Source: JAVBRU01 sp031547595
Lineage (GTDB): Bacteria > Bacillota > Clostridia > Christensenellales > Aristaeellaceae
Length of the DNA: 64,000 bases
Assembly: GCA_031547595.1 (NCBI GenBank)
Contig: JAVBRU010000075.1
Span: 1-64,000 of the forward strand
Reading direction: 5' to 3'
Position 1 is the first letter of the stretch. Each line of letters opens with the position of its first letter. Both the position numbers and the translations under genes were made by a program. Below, piece by piece: positions 9,174 to 17,775 of this stretch. The notes below the pieces were generated by a model. That model did not search any database and was not told the DNA's origin. It saw only the letters and a program-made list of their open reading frames with translations.

Positions 9174-11207
9174 ATGAAAAAAAGTCTTCTTTTGCTGCTC
9201 ACGCTGTGTCTGGCCTTTGCGGCATGCCCGGCACTGGCCAACATCCCCTACGACACCCTCACCTACGACAGCGACGATTCCTTTGCCTATACCCAGACGG
9301 CGTATGAGCCCATCCGCACCATGATCCGCTTTGGGGATGAAACGCTCAAAACCGCGTCCGACCTGCGGCTTGGCCCCGATGGCAACCTCTACATCTGCGA
9401 TACGGGCAACAAGCGCATCCTGGTTGTCACCAAGCAAGGCGAGTTGGTGAAGATCATTGGCGACAAGGACACCCTCAAATCCCCCAAGGGCGTGTTTGTG
9501 GCCGCGAACCTCGATGTCTATGTGGCGGATGAAAACGCCCGCGCGGTGATCGTGTTCAATGCCGCCGGTGAAGTGATCCGCACCTACGGCCGCCCCACGC
9601 ATCCGCTCTTTGGCGATACCGCGCCCTACAAGCCCAACAAGGTGATCCTCGACAAGCGCGGCAACCTGTATATCTCCTCCACCGGCAACACCAACGGCCT
9701 GATCCAGATTTCGCCGGTGGGTGAGGGCGAGTTCCTGGGCTACTATGGCGCGAACACCTCCATCGTCAATTTTCTGACAGTGATCCGCAAAGCGATCCTC
9801 ACTGAAAACCAGCTGTCCACCATGGCGGGCATCGTGCCAACGTCTGTGAAAAACATGTGCATCGACAGCAAGGGCATGGTGTATACGGTGGCGCAGTCCG
9901 AAAACGCCGATGCGCTTCGCAAGCTGAACGTGGCGGGCAAGAACATCCTGAAACTGAAATACTGGCTTTCACATTCCACCGCGGTATCGGTGAACAGCAG
10001 CGGCTCAATCTTCACGGCCAATGCCAGCGGCTATATCACAGAGTATACCGCAGAGGGTGACATGCTGTTTGTGTTTGGCGCATTTGATAATGGCCAGCAG
10101 CGCATGGGCATGTTTAAGTCGGTGACCGGCCTTGTGGTGGATGATGATTACACCCTGTATGTGCTGGACGAAATCCTGAATAACATCCAGGTGTTTACCC
10201 CCACCGAGTTTGCCGATCTGGTGCATAGCGCGTTCACTTTGTTCCAGGATGGCAAGTATGCCGATAGCAAAGCGCCCTGGACGGAAGTGCTGCGCATGAA
10301 CAGCCTGTTCACTTACGCCAACACCGGCCTGGGCGAAGCGCAGTACCGCGAGGGCAACTTCGAGGAAGCGCTGTCTTCCTTCAAAAACGGCAAAAACTAT
10401 ACCGGCTATTCCGATGCGTTCTGGGAGCTTCGCAGCAACTGGATGCACCAGAACCTGGGCAAGATCATCATCTGGCTGGCGGTGCTGCTGGTGGTGTTCT
10501 ACATCCTGAAGGCCGTCAACAAAAAGACGCATTTTTTTGCCCCGGTCAGCAAGGCCGTCAACACGGTTAGCAACTACGGCATCATCAACAAGACGCTGTA
10601 TTGCTTCAAGATGATCAAAAACCCCTTTGACGCCTGCTATGGCATCAAGCGGGAGGGCCGTGCCAGTTATTTGAGCGGGTTCATCGTGCTGCTGATATTC
10701 TTTGTGTGGCACGTGGTCACCAAGTATTTCAGCGGCTTCCTGTTCCGCACAATGCCGGATGGGTATTATGAGCTGTTCAATGATGTGCTGATGGTGTTTG
10801 GCGTGTTCCTGCTGCTGGTGATCTGCTGCTACCTGGTGTGTACCATCAAAGAGGGCGAGGCCACCTTCCGCGATATATTCATCGGCGCGGCGTACGCGCT
10901 GGCCCCGATGCTGCTGCTGCAGCCGGTGGTGCTGATCCTCAGCAACGTGCTTACCTACAACGAAGAGTTCTTCATCACGCTGCTTAACTTCGTGATGTAT
11001 GGCTGGACGGGTGTGCTGATCGTGCTGATGCTGATGTACCTGAACGACTATTCCTTTGGCAAAACGGTGCGCGTCATCCTGTGGACGGCGGTAACGGTGC
11101 TGATCACCGTGGCGCTGCTGTTTGTCAGCTATGTGCTGATTTCCCAGCTGGTGGACTTCATCGTGTCGATTTACGGAGAGGTGGTGTATCGCTTTGTTAA
11201 AGCATAA
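9174..11207 (+). CDS. NHL-repeat / TPR-like / Yip1-like membrane protein
   Basis: 677 residues from the ATG at 9174 (GAGGG seven bases upstream; a GTG at 9168 is less well placed). A signal peptide ends near PALA. Residues about 40-350 hold NHL beta-propeller blades (for example LRLGPDGNLYICDTGNKRI and LVVDDDYTLYVLDEILN), then a short TPR-like helical stretch (about 355-420). One membrane span near 430-450 is followed by a Yip1-like five-span domain (about 480-677). The propeller should face outside. Proteins of this make-up accompany DUF5696 proteins and sugar ABC permeases in other Firmicutes, but no function is established. A surface glycan-handling role is inference from the neighbours. 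Confidence 0.85.
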   Translation: MKKSLLLLLTLCLAFAACPALANIPYDTLTYDSDDSFAYTQTAYEPIRTMIRFGDETLKTASDLRLGPDGNLYICDTGNKRILVVTKQGELVKIIGDKDTLKSPKGVFVAANLDVYVADENARAVIVFNAAGEVIRTYGRPTHPLFGDTAPYKPNKVILDKRGNLYISSTGNTNGLIQISPVGEGEFLGYYGANTSIVNFLTVIRKAILTENQLSTMAGIVPTSVKNMCIDSKGMVYTVAQSENADALRKLNVAGKNILKLKYWLSHSTAVSVNSSGSIFTANASGYITEYTAEGDMLFVFGAFDNGQQRMGMFKSVTGLVVDDDYTLYVLDEILNNIQVFTPTEFADLVHSAFTLFQDGKYADSKAPWTEVLRMNSLFTYANTGLGEAQYREGNFEEALSSFKNGKNYTGYSDAFWELRSNWMHQNLGKIIIWLAVLLVVFYILKAVNKKTHFFAPVSKAVNTVSNYGIINKTLYCFKMIKNPFDACYGIKREGRASYLSGFIVLLIFFVWHVVTKYFSGFLFRTMPDGYYELFNDVLMVFGVFLLLVICCYLVCTIKEGEATFRDIFIGAAYALAPMLLLQPVVLILSNVLTYNEEFFITLLNFVMYGWTGVLIVLMLMYLNDYSFGKTVRVILWTAVTVLITVALLFVSYVLISQLVDFIVSIYGEVVYRFVKA

Positions 11208-13341
11208 ACTCACCTTGCTGCTGGTGATGGGGCTGCTGCTGTGCGGCAGTGCGCTGGCTGCGGACATCCCCCAGGATTACAGCCAGGTGGCGCAAAACAC
11301 GCAGTGGACGCTGTATATGAAGGAGAGTACCCTCTCCCTGATCATCGAAAGCAACACCACCGGCAGCCTTTTGTACTCCACCGTCATGGATGCCGAGAAG
11401 CACAAAGACAACGCCACCTGGAAGAACTTCTATCAATCCGGCATCGTGATGGAATACATCGAGGATGTGAAATCTCAGGCCACCCAGGCGGGCTTCGTGG
11501 GCGATGCCAACGAAAAGGCCTTCACGTACCTGGATAACGGCTTTATCGTCACCGTGCGTTTTACGAACCTGGGTATCTCCTACACCGCTACGATCACCCT
11601 TCAGGATTGGGGCATTGATGTATCCATCCCCCAAAGCGGTATCGTGGAGGAGAACCCAGCCAAGTACACCACCGCCGGGTTCTATGTGTATCCCTTCATG
11701 GGGTATTCGTACCTGGGGCAGGACGAAGGCTATCTGCTGATCCCGGACGGCCAGGGCGCTATCATCCCCTTGCAGGATAACGAAGCGCGCTATACCTCGC
11801 CCTTCTCCAGCACCGTCTATGGCATGAACTTTGGCTTGGAAGAGTACGTGTATGTAGATTTGATTGTGGACCCGGAACAGGTGAAGATGCCGGTGTTTGG
11901 TATAGCGCATACTGACAAGGGCATTGCATGGCTGGGCGTCATTGAAAACGGCGATAGCTCGGCCAAGATCTGGGCTTACCCCAACGGCGTGCGCATGAAT
12001 TTTGACTGGGTGTGCGCACAGTATATCTACCGCGTGGTCTATCCCCAGCCCACCGGCCCCTCGTCCGGCGCTGTCAGTATGCGCACGGAGCATGCCAAGG
12101 CGTTTGACATCAAGCAGCGCTTCCTGCTGACGCAGGATGCCGAGGCTAACTACGCCGGTATGGCCAAGGCCTACCGCGAATACCTGAAGGAAACGGGCGC
12201 GTTTGCAAATGCCGATCCGATCGATACCTTTGATGTGGAGATCACGCTATTGGGCGGCGAAAAGAAAAACTGGGTGATCGGCAAAACCGATGTGCCCATG
12301 ACCACCTTTGAGCAGGCCGGGGACATCTTGGAGGCATTGTACAATCAGGGCGTTTCAAACATCAGCGCGGTGTATCGCGGCTGGCTGAAGGACGGCCTGA
12401 CAGGCGGCATCCCCACCACCGGCTACAACCCCTCGGGCACACTCGGCGGCAAAAAGGCATTAGAAAGCCTGATGGAAAAAGCGCCGCAGTGGGGCACGAA
12501 ATTGTATCTGGATGTGGACTTCCTGAACATCAACGTGCAGGTCAACCCCACCTTACAGTACAGCGCCATGAAGCGCGTCAACAGTGCCACCTTCCGCATC
12601 CCCACCTTCGGCTATGTGTGGGACGGCAAGTACTTCCTCACCCCTGCCAAATCGGTGGAAATGGCGGGGAACGTGCTGCCGCAGCTGCAAAAAACGCCGC
12701 TGTATGGCGTGCGCATGACGGGCATCACCGAGGCGATGAGCGATTATCACTATCAGAACAAGTATTACGATAGCAGTGCCATGATGGCGCAGTACGAGGA
12801 AATTGCGAAGCTGTACGCCGATGCGATGCCCACGCTGCTGGCAGCGCCCAACCAATACCTGTGGAAGTACGCCAGCCGCCTCACCAACCTGCCCATTGGC
12901 GGCAGCAGCTACCAGTATGTCAGCCAGGAAGTGCCCTTCATGGCCATCTCGTTGTCCGGACAAGTTCCGTTCTATACGGAGTATACAAACTTCCAGGCCA
13001 ACACGCGGCGCTTCTTCCTCAAACTGGTGGAGCAAGGCGCGCGGCCATCCTTCCTGCTCACATGGGAAGACCCCATTGAGCTGAAGGACACCGACAGCAG
13101 CGGCATCTACTCGTCCAGGTTCTCGCTGTACGAAAACATGATCGTCAGCTGGTACCACGAATTGAGCGAGCTGCACGCCAAAATCGGCGGCACGGCGATC
13201 AATAGCCACACCCGTGCGGATGACATCATCCAAGTGACCTACGAAAACGGCCTCACGATCTACATCAACCTCAACGAAGTGCCAAAGACAGTGAACGGCA
13301 TTGCGCTGGACGCGCTCGGCTATAAGGCGGTGACACCATGA
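11194..13341 (+). CDS. Secreted DUF5696-type protein
   Basis: 715 residues starting at TTG, with GGAGAGG about eleven bases upstream and a 14-bp overlap with the previous gene. A signal peptide (cut after SALAA) is followed by a beta-rich N-terminal half (about 25-300) and an alpha/beta second half (about 340-660) with barrel-like strands such as TKLYLDVDFLNINVQ. I recognise it as the DUF5696 family from its overall pattern and position; the family has no proven activity. The position between an importer and arabinan-degrading enzymes makes a polysaccharide hydrolase or binding protein plausible, but I cannot point to catalytic residues. It overlaps the next permease by ATGA. Confidence 0.75.
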   Translation: MLKHKLTLLLVMGLLLCGSALAADIPQDYSQVAQNTQWTLYMKESTLSLIIESNTTGSLLYSTVMDAEKHKDNATWKNFYQSGIVMEYIEDVKSQATQAGFVGDANEKAFTYLDNGFIVTVRFTNLGISYTATITLQDWGIDVSIPQSGIVEENPAKYTTAGFYVYPFMGYSYLGQDEGYLLIPDGQGAIIPLQDNEARYTSPFSSTVYGMNFGLEEYVYVDLIVDPEQVKMPVFGIAHTDKGIAWLGVIENGDSSAKIWAYPNGVRMNFDWVCAQYIYRVVYPQPTGPSSGAVSMRTEHAKAFDIKQRFLLTQDAEANYAGMAKAYREYLKETGAFANADPIDTFDVEITLLGGEKKNWVIGKTDVPMTTFEQAGDILEALYNQGVSNISAVYRGWLKDGLTGGIPTTGYNPSGTLGGKKALESLMEKAPQWGTKLYLDVDFLNINVQVNPTLQYSAMKRVNSATFRIPTFGYVWDGKYFLTPAKSVEMAGNVLPQLQKTPLYGVRMTGITEAMSDYHYQNKYYDSSAMMAQYEEIAKLYADAMPTLLAAPNQYLWKYASRLTNLPIGGSSYQYVSQEVPFMAISLSGQVPFYTEYTNFQANTRRFFLKLVEQGARPSFLLTWEDPIELKDTDSSGIYSSRFSLYENMIVSWYHELSELHAKIGGTAINSHTRADDIIQVTYENGLTIYINLNEVPKTVNGIALDALGYKAVTP

Positions 13342-14285
13342 GCAAAAAGAAAAAGCAGCGCAATCCGCATCAAAAACGCGGCATCACGCGCCGCCGCCTC
13401 CGGGAATGGGGCTTTGGCTATCTGTTCATATCGCCCTGGTTGATCGGCGCATGCATCTTCTTCCTGTATGCTGCGGTGCAAAGCCTGCGCTATTCCTTCA
13501 GCAACATCGTATTGAGCCAGGGCGTCATATTCAACGCCTTGCCCAACGTGTTCGACAATTACGCTTCCGTATTTGTGAAGGAAATCAACTTCCCCGTCAC
13601 GTTGGCCAACTTTGGCATCGGCCTGATTTTCCAGGTGCCGGTCATCATCGCGTTTTCGCTGATCATCGCACTGATGCTCAACAGCGATATCAAGGGCCGC
13701 TCGGTATTCCGCATGATTTTCTTCCTGCCCGTTATCATCGCCACCGGCCCGGTGATGAGCCAGCTGACCGCCCAGGGCGTCAGCAGCGTGCCGATGGTCA
13801 GCCAGAACACGCTGATGAACATCCTGCAAGGCTTGCCGGAATTCATCTATGAGCCGATTTCAGAGCTGTTCTCTTCCCTGATACTGATCCTGTGGAACTC
13901 CGGCATCCAGATCCTGATCTTCCTGGCCGGGCTGCAAAAGGTGCCCTCCACACTATATGAGGCCGCCAAGATTGACGGCGCATCGGGCTGGGAGAGTTTC
14001 TGGAAGATCACCCTCCCCACCGTGAAGCCGATGATCCTGCTGTGCACCATTTTCACCATCGTATCGCTGGGCACCGGCGGCACCAACGAAATCATCACCC
14101 TGATCTACACCGTCACCTACTCGGTGACCAAGGGCTACAGCTATGGCGCGGCCATGACGTGGATTTACGCGGTGGTGCTGTCCCTGATCCTGCTGGGCGC
14201 GTTCTTGCTTCTGAAAGACAAGAGTGACAAAAACGTGCGCTATGACCAGAAACGCGTGGTGCAGAAAGGGGCGAAGGCAAAATGA
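13338..14285 (+). CDS. Carbohydrate ABC transporter permease, MalF type
   Basis: 315 residues: a basic N-terminus followed by six predicted spans. The EAA loop reads YEAAKIDGASGWESFWKITLP (near bases 13960-14020). It overlaps both neighbours by ATGA, showing tight coupling from the DUF5696 gene to the next permease. It is the first permease of importer 3. Confidence 0.93.
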   Translation: MSKKKKQRNPHQKRGITRRRLREWGFGYLFISPWLIGACIFFLYAAVQSLRYSFSNIVLSQGVIFNALPNVFDNYASVFVKEINFPVTLANFGIGLIFQVPVIIAFSLIIALMLNSDIKGRSVFRMIFFLPVIIATGPVMSQLTAQGVSSVPMVSQNTLMNILQGLPEFIYEPISELFSSLILILWNSGIQILIFLAGLQKVPSTLYEAAKIDGASGWESFWKITLPTVKPMILLCTIFTIVSLGTGGTNEIITLIYTVTYSVTKGYSYGAAMTWIYAVVLSLILLGAFLLLKDKSDKNVRYDQKRVVQKGAKAK

Positions 14286-15256
14286 AAAAGCAATCGCTTC
14301 CCCCCGGCGCACGCAAGGATAAGTTTAAAAAAGCGCTGCTGGGCGGCGCGGAAAAGCGCGGTTTCGCCCTGAGCACGGTGATGTATACGCTGCTGATCGC
14401 TATTGCGTTCATCTATCTGTATCCTGTGCTGTACATGCTGTCCACCAGCGTGATGTCCAAGGCCGATCTCCTCGACGCATCCGCCAAGTGGATTCCCAGC
14501 TCCCTCACCTGGAAGAACTACAACGACGCCATCCTGACCATGGACTATTGGAACAGCCTGCTCAAGAACCTCTACATTGCGGCGGTGCCAACCCTCGCAC
14601 AGGTGTTCATTTGCTCGATGGTGGGCTACGGCTTTGCGCGGTATAACTTCCCGCTCAAAACCTTCTGGATGGGCGTCTTGCTGCTCTCCTTCCTCTTGCC
14701 GCCTCAAACCATCATGATGCCCAACTACATCCTCTTTAGCCGCCTCAAGCTGATGGATGGCACCATCAAGCCGTTCCTTGTGATGGCGCTGCTGGGGCAA
14801 GGGTTCAAGAGTGTGCTGTGCATCCTGATCTTCTATAACTTCCACAAGCAGGTGCCCCAGTCTTTGGTGGAAGCGGCGGAGATCGACGGCGCGGGACATA
14901 TCGGCGCGTACTTTCGTATCGCGATTCCGCTGTCCGCTGCGGCCATCATCGTGGTGGTGCTCTTCTCCGTTGTGTGGTACTGGAATGAAACGTACCTGGT
15001 GAACGTGTACCTGGGGTATGCCAACTCGAGGGCCGGCGGCCTCACCACCCTGATGCTGGAGCTGCAGCGTTTTGAGACCACCTACGAAACCACCTTTGCC
15101 TACCGCACGGCGTCTGTCACCTCTACCGACCGTATCAACGATGCCATCCGTATGGCCGGCACCATGCTGGCTATCGCCCCGCTGATGATTATGTACTTCT
15201 TCCTGCAAAAGCAGTTTGTGGAGAGCGTGGACAAAGCGGGTATCACGGGCGAGTAA
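14282..15256 (+). CDS. Carbohydrate ABC transporter permease, MalG type
   Basis: 324 residues, six predicted spans, with a polar N-terminal extension of about 35 residues. The EAA loop is VEAAEIDGAGHIGAYFRIAIPL. It pairs with the preceding permease. A short hairpin-forming sequence (AAGCC/GGCTT near 15273-15288) lies in the 63-bp gap before the binding-protein gene. Confidence 0.93.
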   Translation: MKKQSLPPGARKDKFKKALLGGAEKRGFALSTVMYTLLIAIAFIYLYPVLYMLSTSVMSKADLLDASAKWIPSSLTWKNYNDAILTMDYWNSLLKNLYIAAVPTLAQVFICSMVGYGFARYNFPLKTFWMGVLLLSFLLPPQTIMMPNYILFSRLKLMDGTIKPFLVMALLGQGFKSVLCILIFYNFHKQVPQSLVEAAEIDGAGHIGAYFRIAIPLSAAAIIVVVLFSVVWYWNETYLVNVYLGYANSRAGGLTTLMLELQRFETTYETTFAYRTASVTSTDRINDAIRMAGTMLAIAPLMIMYFFLQKQFVESVDKAGITGE

Positions 15257-15319
15257 AGCCCTACACCAGGAATCCAAGCCGGAAAGGCTTCGATTATAGA
15301 ATTAAAGGAGGTTCCCCAC

Positions 15320-16732
15320 ATGAAGAAATTGTCCCTGCTTCTGGCCCTCATGATGGTGCTGTCCATGGCATTTGCTTCCGTCAGCTTTGCCGAAGGTATG
15401 CCCGCGATGAACACCACCGACGAAATCGTCCTCACCTACATGATCTGGGACGAAGATCAGCTGACCCAGTACCTCGCCGATGAGTTCCACAAGCTCTATC
15501 CCAATATCACCATCAATGTGATGAACTGTGGCGGCACCGATTATGTCGCTTCCACCCTCACCAACATGGCCGCCGAAGGCAGCCTGCCCGACATGTTCCA
15601 GTGGCTGGATCTGGACCCCCTCCTGGCCAACCCCTGGATGGCGGACATCACCCAGTATGTGGAAAACGACCCCGAGTACAGCGAAAACTACCTCAATGGC
15701 CTGCAGAAGGTGGGCTATGTGGATGGCAAGCGCTGCTACTTCTTCGCGGCGGAATATCTGCCCGCGGTGGTGTATCTGGATGCCGCCGTGTTTGACAAGC
15801 TGAATGTCGAAATGCCCGGCCAGGACTGGACGTTTGAAGACATGCTGAATCTGATGGAGACCATGACCGATGCGTCTCAGGGCATCTGGGCGTACAACTC
15901 CTTCATGGGCATTATCACCGTCGGCCCCATCTCCCTCACGCAGAATGCCATTGGCGAGTTCGGCTGGGATGGAGAGAGCTATCACTTTGAGAGCGGCTGG
16001 GTGGAAATGGTCGAAAAAGAAGCCGAATATCAGCGCTTGGGCTATCGCGCGCTGGGCGGCACCGATGCGTATCTGGCCGTTGTGCCCGACAACATGTGGC
16101 CCGGCGAATCCGGCCACGTAGCCATGCAGCACGACGCATGGTGGACCTGGAACAACATCTATACCCAGGCTGCTGCCAAAGAACGCGGCGTGCAGATGGT
16201 GCCTTATCACATCCCTACCGGCGAAGGCGTTGAGAGCGGCGAATTTGCCTGGCTGGACTTCTGCTCCATCTCCTCCACCTGCCAGTATCCCCGTGAAGCC
16301 TACGAAGCGCTGAAATTCCTCACCTGGGGCAAAGAAGGCTTCTCTGCGCGCTGCGACGCGTATGCCACCCTCGTGAACGAAGCTGGCGATCCTTCCTACA
16401 AAATCCCCGGCGCCATGCTGCTGACCAATGACGAAGAAGTCATCGCCAAGTACCGCAACCTGTTCCCCGCTGACGAAGCGTTCTGGGATGGCTACTTTGC
16501 CAACACCAAGTACCCCGTCACCTTCGGCGGCCGCGCAATCCCCGGCTTTAACACCTTCATCACCGATTATTATCACAACTCTGACTATGCTGGTTACACC
16601 GGCATCGAAGCTGCCATCAACTCCGGCACCATCGATCCCTACGACTACACCGATGCCCTGAACGCCGCCGGCCGCGCCGCCTATGACGCCGCCATGGCTG
16701 TGTTCTATCAGATCTACGGCACTGCCGAATAA
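15320..16732 (+). CDS. Extracellular solute-binding protein of importer 3
   Basis: 470 residues, the usual size for a family-1 sugar-binding protein. The signal peptide ends near VSFA-EG with no lipobox cysteine, so as written it is not an obvious lipoprotein. AAAGGAGG sits ten bases before the ATG, the strongest ribosome binding site in the operon, and codon use is strongly biased to C-ending codons, both pointing to high expression. The protein shows the family pattern (ITINVMNCGG, then SLPDMFQWLD). Strong GC hairpins follow the stop at 16746-16808, which may raise the level of this transcript relative to downstream genes. Confidence 0.93.
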   Translation: MKKLSLLLALMMVLSMAFASVSFAEGMPAMNTTDEIVLTYMIWDEDQLTQYLADEFHKLYPNITINVMNCGGTDYVASTLTNMAAEGSLPDMFQWLDLDPLLANPWMADITQYVENDPEYSENYLNGLQKVGYVDGKRCYFFAAEYLPAVVYLDAAVFDKLNVEMPGQDWTFEDMLNLMETMTDASQGIWAYNSFMGIITVGPISLTQNAIGEFGWDGESYHFESGWVEMVEKEAEYQRLGYRALGGTDAYLAVVPDNMWPGESGHVAMQHDAWWTWNNIYTQAAAKERGVQMVPYHIPTGEGVESGEFAWLDFCSISSTCQYPREAYEALKFLTWGKEGFSARCDAYATLVNEAGDPSYKIPGAMLLTNDEEVIAKYRNLFPADEAFWDGYFANTKYPVTFGGRAIPGFNTFITDYYHNSDYAGYTGIEAAINSGTIDPYDYTDALNAAGRAAYDAAMAVFYQIYGTAE

Positions 16733-16745
16733 CTCTTTTCCCAGT

Positions 16746-16808
16746 GGGGGTGGGGCAACGCCCGCCCCCGCCGGGCTGCGGAGAGTGCTTGGCGGCCAAA
16801 CACCCTCC
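16746..16808 (+). terminator. Paired hairpins after the binding-protein gene
   Basis: Two stem-loops: GGGGGTGGG (16746-16754) with CCCGCCCCC (16761-16769), and GGAGAGTGCTTGG (16780-16792) with CCAAACACCCTCC (16796-16808, two mismatches). There is no T run, so they look like mRNA-stabilising or partial-termination structures rather than a full terminator. Confidence 0.5.
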
Positions 16809-16842
16809 ACAGGCCGGAATTATTAAAGAATGAGGACGGAAT

Positions 16843-17775
16843 ATGCTGCACATTCAATCGCTCCGGGATGGTTTGCCGGTGTTTCGCGCCCTCAGCTCCG
16901 AGGTGCGGGTTAGCATTATGGAATTGCTCAATCAGTATGGCTCCATGCACATGACCGCCATCTCGGAAAAGCTGGGCATCACCGGCGGCGCACTGACGCC
17001 CCACATCAAAGCGCTGGCCGATTGCGGCCTCATCTCCATCGATATGGCGGTGGGCAAGCATGGGGTGCAGAAAATCTGCTACATCTGCGAAGACCGTATT
17101 TTGATCGAATCTGCCGCCACCGCGCGGGATGCCAACGTATACGAAACCGAGATTGGCGTGGGGCACTATACCGCCTATGATATTTACCCCACCTGCGGCT
17201 TGGCCACGCCCGAGCATCTGGTGGGCGAGGTGGATGACCCCCGTTATTTTGCCAGCCCGGAGCGTATGGGCAGCGGCATCCTCTGGTTTGGGCACGGGTA
17301 TGTGGAATATATGATCCCCAACTTCCTCACCGCATCGCAGGAGCTGGTAGAAATCCAGCTGTCTATGGAAATCTCCAGCGAAGCGCCCGGCTGCAGCGAG
17401 GATTGGCCCAGCGACATTCACTTTTACATCAACGGCAAGCTCTTGGGCGTGTGGACCAGCCCGGGGGACTTTGGCCGCGTGCAGGGCATCTATAATCCTG
17501 ATTGGTGGGTGCGCACCTGGAACCAGCACGGGCTGTACAAGCTGTTGTCCGTCAACGAGGCCGGATCGTTTGTGGATGGCGGCAAGATTTCGGATACCCG
17601 GCTGTGCGACCTTGGGATTGATCCCCACAGCCCCGTTACGCTGCGCCTGGAGGTGCCGCAGGGTGCACGCCATGTGGGCGGGCTCACGCTGTTTGGCCGC
17701 AGCTTTGGTAACTATCCGCAGGATATCAATGTGCGCATGCACTTTCGAGACAGGAAGGAGGGCGCACAGGGATGA
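16843..17775 (+). CDS. ArsR-type winged-helix regulator with beta-rich C-terminal domain
   Basis: 310 residues. Residues about 1-90 are a winged helix of the ArsR type (FRALSSEVRVSIMELLNQYG, then MTAISEKLGITGGALTPHIKAL). The remaining 210 residues are not a metal-binding ArsR tail: they are rich in Trp, Gly and aromatic strands (HFYINGKLLGVWTSPGDFG, RTWNQHGLYKLLSVNE) and resemble a sandwich or jelly-roll ligand domain. It overlaps the GH51 gene downstream by ATGA. A sugar-sensing repressor of the locus is a reasonable inference; the ligand is unknown. Confidence 0.82.
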   Translation: MLHIQSLRDGLPVFRALSSEVRVSIMELLNQYGSMHMTAISEKLGITGGALTPHIKALADCGLISIDMAVGKHGVQKICYICEDRILIESAATARDANVYETEIGVGHYTAYDIYPTCGLATPEHLVGEVDDPRYFASPERMGSGILWFGHGYVEYMIPNFLTASQELVEIQLSMEISSEAPGCSEDWPSDIHFYINGKLLGVWTSPGDFGRVQGIYNPDWWVRTWNQHGLYKLLSVNEAGSFVDGGKISDTRLCDLGIDPHSPVTLRLEVPQGARHVGGLTLFGRSFGNYPQDINVRMHFRDRKEGAQG

